A stretch of DNA of 27,040 nucleotides, taken from contig JAEWOA010000022.1 of the NCBI GenBank assembly GCA_023461115.1, forward strand, positions 1-27,040, in the 5' to 3' direction. This document shows, piece by piece, positions 1 to 7,665 of this stretch (its first letter is position 1; every line of letters starts with the position of its first letter). A model generated the notes under the pieces. That model searched no databases, was not told the origin of the DNA, and saw only the letters and a program-made list of their open reading frames with translations. The DNA is from Actinomycetes bacterium (GTDB taxonomy: Bacteria; Actinomycetota; Actinomycetes; Actinomycetales; Cellulomonadaceae). Position numbers and translations under genes: made by a program.

Positions 1-772
<772 letters not shown>

Positions 773-819
773 CCGTACCTCCTGGCTCTCGTGGGCTACC
801 CGTCCCAACGGAAGACGAA

Positions 820-840
820 GTTGAGTCTATTCCGCTCAAC
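820..840. promoter_or_regulatory. HAIR-type inverted repeat (HspR operator) upstream of clpB
   Basis: The bases read gttgagt-N7-gctcaac, an inverted repeat matching the HspR-associated inverted repeat consensus CTTGAGT-N7-ACTCAAG except at the outermost positions and one inner base. It lies about 48 bp upstream of the clpB start, where a repressor would cover the promoter. HspR control of clpB and dnaK through HAIR is established in Streptomyces and mycobacteria. Its use here is inference from sequence and position. It could also affect the divergent hydrolase gene at 925. Confidence 0.8.
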
Positions 841-860
841 TCCCCCTGCCACCCGACCGG

Positions 861-898
861 CTGGAGTGCACGCTCGCGGCTGGAGTGCACGCTCGCGG
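861..898. repeat. Two tandem copies of a 19-bp repeat (short locus)
   Basis: Two identical head-to-tail units ctggagtgcacgctcgcgg occupy 861-879 and 880-898. They differ by one base from the six-unit array at 7111-7224 (ctcgcgg versus ctcacgg). The pair lies in the divergent intergenic region between the HAIR operator of clpB and the hydrolase start at 925. Confidence 0.9.
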
Positions 899-924
899 GG
901 GGGTTTGGTGGGAGCATCTCGCTT

Positions 925-1911
925 ATGGCGGAGGCTGTGGTGAAGCAGGGGGCGGCTCAGGGGGCGGCTCAGGTGGGGGCGCTCGTGGCGCCGGATGTGC
1001 TGGGGGGGCAGTGGACCGCGCGGACGATCGCGCTCCAGCCGGACGGGCTCAGCCCCGACCCGGTGGCGACACTGGTGCAGCGGCCCGCCAAGCACCAACT
1101 GGCCATCCTGTACGTGCACGGGTTCGTCGACTACTTCTTCCACCCGCACGTGGCCGACGCGCTCGACGCGGCCGGGTACGACCTGGTCGGCCTCGACTTG
1201 CGCGACTACGGCCGCTCGATCCGCCCCGGCCGCCCCGAGAACCACACGCGCGAGCTCGCGACGTACGCCGAGGAGCTCGACGCCGCGATCGCGCTGCTGC
1301 GCGAGGACCACGACGAGGTGGTGCTCCTCGGGCACTCCACGGGTGGCCTGGTCACGGCGCTGTACACCGCCAGCCGGCCCGGCAAGGTCGACGCGCTGAT
1401 CCTGAACTCCCCGTGGCTGGACCTGCGCGGCCCGTGGTTCGAGCGCACGGTCCTCACCTGGCTCATGGGCCCGCTGGCCAAGGCCAAGCCCGACCTCGTC
1501 GTCAACCACATGGCCGAGGGCTACGGGCGCGCGCTCCACAGCGACACGGGCGGCGAGTGGACCTACGACCTCGCGTGGAAGCCGTACGGAGGGTTCCCCG
1601 TACGGTCGTCGTTCGTCGCGGCCGTGCGCCGGGGGCACGCGCGCGTGGCCCGTGGCCTGGGGATCGACGTGCCGATCCTGGTGCTCACCTCCGACCGCAC
1701 GGGGTCCGGCGACGCGCCGCCCGACCTGCTGCTCACCACCGACGCGGTGTTGGACGTCGAGCAGATGGCGGCCCGGGCGCCGCGGCTCGGCGCGGACGTC
1801 ACGCTCGTCACGGTGCCCGGCGGCGCACACGACCTGGCGCTGTCCCCCAGCCCGGCCCGCGAGCGCTACCTCGACGAGATCGCAGACTTCCTGAGCACCC
1901 GCCTGGGCTGA
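925..1911 (+). CDS. Alpha/beta hydrolase (serine aminopeptidase / monoacylglycerol lipase-like)
   Basis: This 328-residue protein has the alpha/beta-hydrolase layout. The oxyanion region YVHGF is at about 63-67, the nucleophile elbow GHSTGG has Ser138, and the C-terminal catalytic His lies in PGGAHDL (about H302). An acidic residue around D277 is the likely third triad member. The family hydrolyses esters or lipids such as monoacylglycerols; the substrate here cannot be told. There is no signal peptide or transmembrane segment, so it is probably cytosolic. The ATG at 925 is preceded by a GGTGGGAG-like ribosome site. The stop is three bases before the YihY/BrkB gene, so the two are probably co-transcribed. 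Confidence 0.88.
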   Translation: MAEAVVKQGAAQGAAQVGALVAPDVLGGQWTARTIALQPDGLSPDPVATLVQRPAKHQLAILYVHGFVDYFFHPHVADALDAAGYDLVGLDLRDYGRSIRPGRPENHTRELATYAEELDAAIALLREDHDEVVLLGHSTGGLVTALYTASRPGKVDALILNSPWLDLRGPWFERTVLTWLMGPLAKAKPDLVVNHMAEGYGRALHSDTGGEWTYDLAWKPYGGFPVRSSFVAAVRRGHARVARGLGIDVPILVLTSDRTGSGDAPPDLLLTTDAVLDVEQMAARAPRLGADVTLVTVPGGAHDLALSPSPARERYLDEIADFLSTRLG

Positions 1912-1914
1912 GAG

Positions 1915-2847
1915 ATGGGCGAGCCGGCCGAGGGCGCGAGGGCCGAGGGCACAGCGGTCCAGCGGTGGCGTCGCCGTGGCCTGGTGCGCTGGTCGGCGCT
2001 GCGCCGGACCACCCCCGGCCGCCTGCTCGACAACGCGATCCGCGCGATCGTGCAGATCGAGATCCTCGACCGGTCCATGACGCTCGCGGCTCAGGCGTTC
2101 ACGTCGATCGTGCCGATCATGCTGGTCGCGGCCACGCTGCGCCCGCATCGTCCGGGCGTCGGGTCGACGATCATCGACGCGCTCGCGCTGCCGCCCGCGG
2201 CGCGTGACGCGCTGAGCAAGAGCATCCCGCCCACCGCCACGATCAGCAGCAGCGTCGGGCTGTTCGGGATCGTCGTCGCGATCGTCTCGGCCACGTCGTT
2301 CTCACGCGCGCTGGAACGCATCTACCTGCGCGTCTGGGGCGTGCACAAGGCGGACCTGCGGTCGTGGTGGAGGTGGTTCGCGACGCTGCTCGCGGTGGTG
2401 CTGGCCAGCGGGTTCGTCGCGGTCACGCGGCGCGTCACGGCGGGTGAGGCGTGGCTGGGGTGGGTGCCGTTCGTCGTGCAGCTGGTGGCGTGGACCGCGC
2501 TGTGGTCGTTCGTGCCGTGGGTGCTGCTGCAGCGGGCGGTGCGGGGCCGGCCGCTCGTCGTCGCGGGTGGTGTCACCGCGGTGCTGCTGGCGCTCCTGAC
2601 GATCGCGGGCGCGGTCTACCTGCCGCTCGCGCTCACGCGCGGCATCGAGGACTTCGGTCTGCTGGGCATGGTGTTCGTCTACATCTCGTGGCTGTGGGCG
2701 ATCGCAGTGGTCGTCGTCGGGGCGTCCGTCGTGGTGCGGGTGTGCGCGGACGACGACAGCGCGCTGGGCGCGCTCGTGCGTGGCCCGGCGCCCGTGGGTC
2801 AGTGGCGGACCGTCGACGACGAGCCCGCTACGGGGACCGGGGCGTGA
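1915..2847 (+). CDS. YihY/BrkB (UPF0761) family inner-membrane protein
   Basis: This 310-residue protein has a basic N-terminal region followed by several hydrophobic helices: about 80-105 weakly, then 115-135, 155-175, 185-205, 215-235 and 245-275. The arrangement and motifs such as SxALERIYLRVWGV and FxYISWLWAIAVVVGA match the YihY/BrkB family, annotated as virulence factor BrkB or ribonuclease BN-like. That ribonuclease name is historical and misleading, and the function is unknown. It begins right after the hydrolase stop. Its last 20 bases overlap the 3' end of the convergent cation-efflux gene, an unusually tight tail-to-tail junction. Confidence 0.85.
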   Translation: MGEPAEGARAEGTAVQRWRRRGLVRWSALRRTTPGRLLDNAIRAIVQIEILDRSMTLAAQAFTSIVPIMLVAATLRPHRPGVGSTIIDALALPPAARDALSKSIPPTATISSSVGLFGIVVAIVSATSFSRALERIYLRVWGVHKADLRSWWRWFATLLAVVLASGFVAVTRRVTAGEAWLGWVPFVVQLVAWTALWSFVPWVLLQRAVRGRPLVVAGGVTAVLLALLTIAGAVYLPLALTRGIEDFGLLGMVFVYISWLWAIAVVVVGASVVVRVCADDDSALGALVRGPAPVGQWRTVDDEPATGTGA

Positions 2848-3817
2848 GCGAGGCGTCCTCCGGCAGCGACAGCGAGACCAGCGCGGCGACCACGCCGGGG
2901 GTCGCGACGATGCGCCGCTGCAGGTCGGCGAGCCGGCGTGCGGCATCCGACTCGCCCGGCTCGCCCTGCAGGTCCACCGCGCCCGTGAGGTAGACCTTGC
3001 GGGCGCCCACGAGCTCGAGCCGCAGCTGCGTGACGCGCGCGACCTCGGGCTGCGCGAGCAGGAGGCGCAGCATGCCGTCCCACACCTGCTGGTCGACGAC
3101 CTCCCCGACCAGGAGCTGGCGGTTGCGCTGGACCAGCAGGATCGCGACCACCCCGAGCAGCACGCCGACGAGGATCGAGCCGATCGCGTCCGGCACGGTC
3201 GAGCCCGTGATCTGGTGCAGCGCGATGCCGGCGCCCGCGATGACGATGCCGACCAGCGCGGACGCGTCCTCGAAGAACACGGCCCGGACGGTGGAGTCGG
3301 ACGTCTGCAGGATGTGCGGGACCAGGTCCATCTTGCGCCCGCGCGCCTCGGCGCGGGCCTGCCGGTTCGCCTGCAGGAACGAGGTCCCCTCGAGCAGCGC
3401 GGAGACGCCGAGCACCACGTAGGCGATCACGAAGTCGCTCGCGGGCTCGGGGTGGATGAGCTCCTGGATGCCGTGCGTGATGGAGACTCCGGCGCCCACC
3501 GCGAACAGCCCGAGCGCGGCGAACATCGACCACACGTAGACCTCGCGCCCGTACCCGAGCGGGTGCGTGCGGTCCGCCGGCTTGGCGGCTTTGCGCTGCG
3601 CGATCAGCAGGAACACCTCGTTGCCGGTGTCGGCCCACGAGTGCGCGGCCTCCGCGAGCATCGAGGCCGCTCCAGTCAGGACGGCCGCGATCGTCTTGGC
3701 GATCGCGATCAGCAGGTTCGCGCCGAATGCGACGACGACCGTGACGACGCTCTCGCCGCCCCCCTCGTCGTCGGCTCGGGGCGGCCCAGGCAGCAGGCCG
3801 GCCTGCTCGCCGCTCAT
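2828..3817 (-). CDS. Cation diffusion facilitator family transporter
   Basis: This 329-residue protein starts at ATG 3817 (MSGEQAGLLPGPP). About six membrane helices are followed by a cytoplasmic C-terminal domain of about 100 residues. The TM2 metal motif is AEAAHSWADTGNE (H59, D63), and the family-typical HPLGYGRE follows at 85-92. CDF proteins export divalent cations such as Zn2+, Fe2+, Mn2+ or Cd2+ in exchange for protons. TM5 reads FFEDASALVG instead of a canonical HxxxD, as in the Fe/Mn-like CDF branches, so the metal is uncertain. The start overlaps the ClC stop by four bases (ATGA, 3814-3817), so the pair is translationally coupled. The 3' end overlaps the convergent YihY gene by 20 bp. 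Confidence 0.9.
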   Translation of the reverse strand: MSGEQAGLLPGPPRADDEGGGESVVTVVVAFGANLLIAIAKTIAAVLTGAASMLAEAAHSWADTGNEVFLLIAQRKAAKPADRTHPLGYGREVYVWSMFAALGLFAVGAGVSITHGIQELIHPEPASDFVIAYVVLGVSALLEGTSFLQANRQARAEARGRKMDLVPHILQTSDSTVRAVFFEDASALVGIVIAGAGIALHQITGSTVPDAIGSILVGVLLGVVAILLVQRNRQLLVGEVVDQQVWDGMLRLLLAQPEVARVTQLRLELVGARKVYLTGAVDLQGEPGESDAARRLADLQRRIVATPGVVAALVSLSLPEDASLTPRSP

Positions 3818-5247
3818 GCGGACTCCCCGCTGTGCGCCGTGGTCCTCCCGTCCGTGGTCCCCGGCCGGACCGCGGGCAGCGCCGTGCCAGCCGCCGCGGT
3901 GTGGACCGCGGCGTCGTCGGCGTCGTTGCGGCGGTGGCGCAGCAGCAGCCGGTGGTCGATCACCGCGGATCCGAGCCACGCGACGACGGTCGCGATCACC
4001 GCGACCGAGATCGCGCTGAGCCCGGCCCGGCCGGTGAGCAGCGCGGCGAACAGCACGGGCGAGACCACCATGCGCGTCATCGCGGTCATGCCCGCCGCGG
4101 CGCCCATCGCGATCGCGACGGTCGGCGACATGTCGAACGCGATCACGCCGAACGCCGCGAGCGCGACGCCCAGGAAGATCGCGGGGAAGATCGGACCGCC
4201 GCGGAACCCTGCGCCCAGGCTGAGCACGTACCCCAGGGCCTTGGCGACGAGCAGGACGAGCACCACGCCGGCCGACGACTCCGCGACCAGTGGCGCGACA
4301 CCGGTCTGGCCCGAGAACAGGACGACCTGCGAGTCGCCGCCCATCAGGTCCGCGACGAGCGCGAGCGCGCCGACGCCCGCGCCGCCGAGCAGCAGGAGCG
4401 GGAGCCGCCCGATGCGCGGCTCCGCGGCCGCGACCTTCGTCGCGAGCGTGCGCACCACGTGCGCGACGAGCGCCGCGAGCAGCCCCACCAGGACCGCGAC
4501 CCCGATGTCCCGCACGAGCACCTCGTCGTACGCGGGCAGGCCGGGCAGCGACATACCTGCCATCGGGAGCCCCGACCAGTCGCCCAGGCCGGTGATCAGG
4601 AAGTACGCCACAGCCGACGACGCCAATGCGGGGATGATGAGCGGGATGACGAGGGCGCCGGCGCCCACACCGCCCTCGAGCAGCATGAGGCCCGAGACCA
4701 GCGGTCCGCCGAACAGCGTGGACATCGCGGCGCCGGAGCCGGACATGCCGACGACGAGGCCCGCCTTCGGCGGGAGCTTGGCCCAGCCCGTCAGCCACAC
4801 GGCCAGGCCCGAGCCGAGCGCGATCAGCGGGGCCTCGGGTCCGAGCACCAGGCCGAACGGCAGCGTCGCGAGCGCGGCCAGGATGATCCCGGGGAGGTGC
4901 GCGGGTTTGGCGACCTCGCTGGTGCTGGCGCCCTCGATGGGCGAGTGGCCGCCGTTGCCGGGGAGCATGCGCGCGAAGTAGACGAGCACGGCGCCGAGCA
5001 CCGGGAGCCCGAGCACCAGGTACCAGGGCGGCGCGTCCGCGCCCAACGCGTCGGGCAGGTCCGTCCAGAGCCAGTCCTCGAGCCAGTGCACGAGCGTGAT
5101 GAAGCCGAACGCCACCAGGCCGGTCGGCACCCCGATCAGGGCGCCCAGCCCGGCGAGTTTGGCAAGGTCCCGAGGGAGGACGGCGGCGGGGTTGGGCTGC
5201 GGGGGTGCGGCCTGGGCGCCGGCCGCGGCGTGCTGCTCGTCTGCCAT
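3814..5247 (-). CDS. Voltage-gated chloride channel / H+-Cl- antiporter (ClC family)
   Basis: This 477-residue polytopic protein has ClC signatures: GPEAP at about 136-140 in the position of GxEGP, keeping the gating glutamate (E138), and GFRGGPIFPAIFLG at about 348-361, the GxFxP region. The first selectivity motif GSGIP is replaced by GNGGHSPIEG. That places it in the divergent ion-channel branch (YfeO-like), where anion preference is unclear. The N-terminus is Ala/Pro-rich. The C-terminal 60 residues are hydrophilic and carry no CBS domains. It starts at ATG 5247, divergent from trmB (53 bp gap), and is coupled to the downstream CDF gene by an ATGA overlap. Confidence 0.88.
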   Translation of the reverse strand: MADEQHAAAGAQAAPPQPNPAAVLPRDLAKLAGLGALIGVPTGLVAFGFITLVHWLEDWLWTDLPDALGADAPPWYLVLGLPVLGAVLVYFARMLPGNGGHSPIEGASTSEVAKPAHLPGIILAALATLPFGLVLGPEAPLIALGSGLAVWLTGWAKLPPKAGLVVGMSGSGAAMSTLFGGPLVSGLMLLEGGVGAGALVIPLIIPALASSAVAYFLITGLGDWSGLPMAGMSLPGLPAYDEVLVRDIGVAVLVGLLAALVAHVVRTLATKVAAAEPRIGRLPLLLLGGAGVGALALVADLMGGDSQVVLFSGQTGVAPLVAESSAGVVLVLLVAKALGYVLSLGAGFRGGPIFPAIFLGVALAAFGVIAFDMSPTVAIAMGAAAGMTAMTRMVVSPVLFAALLTGRAGLSAISVAVIATVVAWLGSAVIDHRLLLRHRRNDADDAAVHTAAAGTALPAVRPGTTDGRTTAHSGESA

Positions 5248-5300
5248 GGCCCGACACTAGCGACGAGACCCGGGACCCGCCCGGCCTACCCTGGGGAATC

Positions 5301-6113
5301 ATGAGCCTGCCGTCCGACGCGTTCCGGCACGTCGCGTCCCGCCCGCACGAGCCGCTGCGCACGTACCACCCGCGCCGCGCCCCGCTGGGCCGCGCCCGGG
5401 AGGACGCGCTAGCGCGCCTCTACCCCCGCTACGGCCTCCCCCCACTCCCCACCCCCGCCCCTCCCACCCCCCACCCGCCGACTTCGTCGAAGACCGCCGA
5501 CTTCGTCGGAGATCTCCGACGAGCTGGGGGATATCCGACGAAGTCGGCGGGCAGTGAGGGCGGGTGGCTGGATGCGCAGGCGCTCTTCGGGCGGCTGGCT
5601 CCGCTGGTGTTGGAGATCGGGCCGGGGATGGGGGACGCCACTGCCGAGATGGCCGCGCGGGACCCCGAGCGTGACTACCTCGCCGTCGAGGCGCACCTGC
5701 CGGGGATCGCGCACCTGCTGCAGCTGGTCGAGGCGCGCGGGCTGACGAACGTGCGCGTGGGGTACGGCGACGCGCTCGACCTGGTGCGGCGGCTGATCGC
5801 CCCGGCGTCGCTCGCCGCGGTGCACGCGTTCTTCCCGGACCCGTGGCCCAAGAAGCGCCACCACAAGCGCCGGCTCATCCAGCCCGAGCACGTCGCGCTG
5901 CTGCGCTCGCGGCTCGCGATCGGGGGCGTACTGCATGTCGCGACGGACTGGACGCCCTACGCCGAGCAGATGCTGGACGTGCTCACCGCGGACCCTGGGC
6001 TCGAGCTGGGGATGGTCGAGGCGATGGCGCCACGGCCGGTGACGAAGTTCGAGGCGCGCGCCCTCGCCGAGGGCCGGCCCATCCGGGACCTGGTGGCGGA
6101 GCGGGTGGCATGA
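5301..6113 (+). CDS. trmB: tRNA (guanine-N7-)-methyltransferase TrmB
   Basis: This 270-residue protein makes m7G46 in the variable loop of tRNAs using S-adenosylmethionine. The SAM-binding motif LEIGPGMG is at about 104-111. The family signature FFPDPWPKKRHHKRR lies at about 177-191, and the TDW motif appears near 214. The ATG at 5301 is chosen because MSLPSDAF precedes the family-typical RTYHPRR; an in-frame upstream ATG at 5205 lies inside the divergent ClC gene. Residues about 46-88 form a Pro-rich and repeat-encoded insert between the N-terminal RYGL and WLDAQALFG segments, produced by C-rich DNA and a palindromic repeat (5475-5550). The stop overlaps the next start (ATGA, 6110-6113). Confidence 0.95.
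   Translation: MSLPSDAFRHVASRPHEPLRTYHPRRAPLGRAREDALARLYPRYGLPPLPTPAPPTPHPPTSSKTADFVGDLRRAGGYPTKSAGSEGGWLDAQALFGRLAPLVLEIGPGMGDATAEMAARDPERDYLAVEAHLPGIAHLLQLVEARGLTNVRVGYGDALDLVRRLIAPASLAAVHAFFPDPWPKKRHHKRRLIQPEHVALLRSRLAIGGVLHVATDWTPYAEQMLDVLTADPGLELGMVEAMAPRPVTKFEARALAEGRPIRDLVAERVA
5475..5550. repeat. Palindromic repeat cluster inserted in frame within trmB
   Basis: Two direct copies of ccgccgacttcgtcg begin at 5475 and 5494 (19-bp period). An exact inverted copy of the second 17-bp arm lies at 5534-5550, so 5494-5510 and 5534-5550 form a perfect inverted repeat. In its centre, 5504-5521 (cgtcggagatctccgacg) is a perfect 18-bp palindrome. The cluster encodes about residues 59-84 of TrmB without breaking the frame. 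Confidence 0.9.
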
Positions 6114-6970
6114 GCGACGAGACGACTCGCGACGAGGCCGGCCGCGGCGCAAGCCGCGACGGGGCCGTGACAGGCCCGGAGTTCCGGCTCGGGATGGTGC
6201 CTGGCGTGAACCCCGACCGGTGGGTGCGGGTGTGGGAGCAGCGCAACGCCGACGTGCCGCTCGTCCTGGCGCCGTTGGCGGCCGCGGACGCGCTGGGCGC
6301 GCTGCGGGCCGGCGACGTGCGCGCCGCGCTCGTCCGGCTGCCGATCGACCGTGACGGCCTCGACGTCATCCCGCTCTACACGGAGGCCACGTCGGTCGTG
6401 GTGCCCAAGGACCACTTGTTCACCGCGGCCGACGAGGTGCATGCCGCCGACCTCGCGGACGAGGTCCTCGCGGTCCCGGCCGACGACGTGCTGGGCTGGG
6501 CCGACGCGCCGGGCGAGCGGTTCGCGGGCCCGGTGGCGACCGGCGAGGATGCGATGGACCTGGTGGCGGCGGGGCACGCGCTGCTCGTCGCGCCGCACTC
6601 GATCGCGCGCCTGCACCAGCGCCGCGGCACGACGACCCGGCCGGTCGTGGACGCGCCGGGCTCGGGGGTGGGGCTCGCGTGGCTGACGGACGGCTACGAC
6701 GAGCTCACCGAGGAGCTGATCGGCATCGTGCGTGGCCGCACGGCGGCGTCGTCGCGTGGCCGGGGCGCGCCCCCGGAGTCGGCCCGCTCGTCGGGGGGAG
6801 CGAAGTCGTCGGCTAAGTCGTCGGCGAAGGGTGGCGCGACGAGCGGGAAGAAGGGCGGCGCGGGTGCCCCGAAGTCGGCGAAGACGCGCTCGTCGAAGGG
6901 CAAGAGCGCAGGTGGTGGCGCTGCGGGCGCGCGCCGCACGCCGGGCAAGGGACAGCGCCGCGGGCGTTGA
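6110..6970 (+). CDS. LysR-type effector-binding-domain protein lacking the HTH, with Lys/Ser/Gly/Ala tail
   Basis: The 286-residue product begins at ATG 6110, overlapping the trmB stop. Residues about 22-208 resemble the LysR substrate-binding (type 2 periplasmic-binding) fold: FRLGMVPGVNPDRW, the alternation of LVLAPL and ALVRLP, SVVVPKDHLF, and a late AGHALLVAPHS strand-turn. The N-terminal winged helix-turn-helix expected in a true LysR regulator is absent, so DNA binding of the usual kind is not expected. The tail (about 210-286) is low-complexity, rich in Ser, Lys, Gly, Ala and Arg, and resembles histone H1-like or nucleic-acid-binding tails. Paired occurrence with DUF5997 genes, as here (convergent, 280 bp away), is something I recall for actinobacteria. 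The role is unknown. Confidence 0.75.
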   Translation: MSDETTRDEAGRGASRDGAVTGPEFRLGMVPGVNPDRWVRVWEQRNADVPLVLAPLAAADALGALRAGDVRAALVRLPIDRDGLDVIPLYTEATSVVVPKDHLFTAADEVHAADLADEVLAVPADDVLGWADAPGERFAGPVATGEDAMDLVAAGHALLVAPHSIARLHQRRGTTTRPVVDAPGSGVGLAWLTDGYDELTEELIGIVRGRTAASSRGRGAPPESARSSGGAKSSAKSSAKGGATSGKKGGAGAPKSAKTRSSKGKSAGGGAAGARRTPGKGQRRGR

Positions 6971-7029
6971 CGCGCGGCCCGCCGCAACTTTCGTTCGACC
7001 CGGCGGCGGGCGGGTGGCTTAAGCGATCA

Positions 7030-7047
7030 GCGCCCGTCGCCGGGCGC
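7030..7047 (+). terminator. GC-rich hairpin after the LysR-domain gene
   Basis: The inverted repeat gcgcccg (7030-7036) / cgggcgc (7041-7047) has a four-base loop. It lies 60 bp after the stop at 6970. No U-tract follows, so activity as an intrinsic terminator is uncertain. Confidence 0.4.
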
Positions 7048-7110
7048 GTCCCGCGCCCTACCTTCCGTCGGATAGAACCCCCGACGAAGGAGCCGCGGCA
7101 TGCACGTTTG

Positions 7111-7224
7111 CTGGAGTGCACGCTCACGGCTGGAGTGCACGCTCACGGCCGGAGTGCACGCTCACGGCTGGAGTGCACGCTCACGGCTGGAGTGCACGCT
7201 CACGGCTGGAGTGCACGCTCACTG
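7111..7224. repeat. Array of six 19-bp tandem repeats
   Basis: Six head-to-tail units of ctggagtgcacgctcacgg start at 7111, 7130, 7149, 7168, 7187 and 7206. Unit 3 has one change (ccgg) and unit 6 has an altered end (cactg). Each unit carries the self-complementary core gtgcac within gagtgcacgctc. The array lies between the convergent stops of the LysR-domain gene (6970) and the DUF5997 gene (7250). A two-unit relative is at 861-898. The spacing between units is zero and there is no separate spacer, so this is not a CRISPR. Confidence 0.95.
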
Positions 7225-7240
7225 CGCGGTGAGCGTGCAC
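7211..7240. terminator. Perfect 12-bp hairpin formed from the last array unit
   Basis: gtgcacgctcac (7211-7222) is exactly complementary to gtgagcgtgcac (7229-7240), with a six-base loop tgcgcg. It ends 10 bases from the DUF5997 stop at 7250 and follows the LysR-domain gene on the other strand. It could therefore terminate transcription from both sides. The right arm is an inverted partial copy of the 19-bp repeat. Confidence 0.6.
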
Positions 7241-7249
7241 TTCGGGCGG

Positions 7250-7642
7250 TCAGTGCTGCTCGGGGGCGGCACGGCGTTCGGCGTCGCGCTCCGCGATCCG
7301 GCGCTCCTCGCGGCGCACCTCCTCGAAGGTCCGCCGCTCGGCCAGCAGCCACGGCGGCGGGGACGCGATGAGCTCGTTGAGCTGCTCGGTGGTCAGCGCG
7401 TCGGTGATGCCGGCGCGGGCCAGCCCGCTCGTCGAGACTCGCAGACGCGCCGCGATGACCGACCGCGGGTGCGGGCCGTTGCGACGAAGGTCCGTGAGCC
7501 ACTGCGGCGGGTTCGCCAGGAGCTCGTCGAGCTCGTCGCGCGTGATCCCGCCCTCCTGGAACTCCGTGGGAGTCGCCGGCAGGTACACGCCGAGCTTGGC
7601 AGCCGCGGTCGTCGGCTTGAGGGTCTGCGTCTTCTTGGCCAC
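7250..7642 (-). CDS. DUF5997 family protein
   Basis: This 130-residue protein starts at GTG 7642: VAKKTQTLKPTTAAAKLGVYL, the family beginning. It contains two related halves, each a short helix-rich block with a PPxWL motif (NPPQWLTDLRRNGPHP and SPPPWLLAERR), which suggests an internal duplication. RSVIAARLRVSTSGLARAGI resembles a helix-turn-helix segment, so DNA binding is possible but unproven. The function is unknown. It lies 24 bases upstream of the glgP stop on the same strand, so it is probably a separate downstream gene of a glgP transcript. It converges on the LysR-domain gene, a partner I associate with this family. Confidence 0.8.
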   Translation of the reverse strand: MAKKTQTLKPTTAAAKLGVYLPATPTEFQEGGITRDELDELLANPPQWLTDLRRNGPHPRSVIAARLRVSTSGLARAGITDALTTEQLNELIASPPPWLLAERRTFEEVRREERRIAERDAERRAAPEQH

Positions 7643-7665
7643 GTGACCAGGGTAGGCGGGATTGC

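Noticed and set aside
796..2148. Long minus-strand frame opposite the hydrolase
   Set aside because: It is Arg/Ala/Gly-rich, has no motif, and is the antisense of a gene with a full catalytic triad.
1915..2847. Annotation of the YihY/BrkB protein as ribonuclease BN
   Set aside because: The family is a membrane protein. The ribonuclease name came from a misassigned locus and no nuclease motif is visible.
2780..4981. Long plus-strand frame opposite the CDF and ClC genes
   Set aside because: It is an antisense shadow in high-GC DNA. The minus strand carries the recognisable transporter motifs.
7111..7224. CRISPR array
   Set aside because: The 19-bp units follow each other without spacers, and no cas genes are visible.
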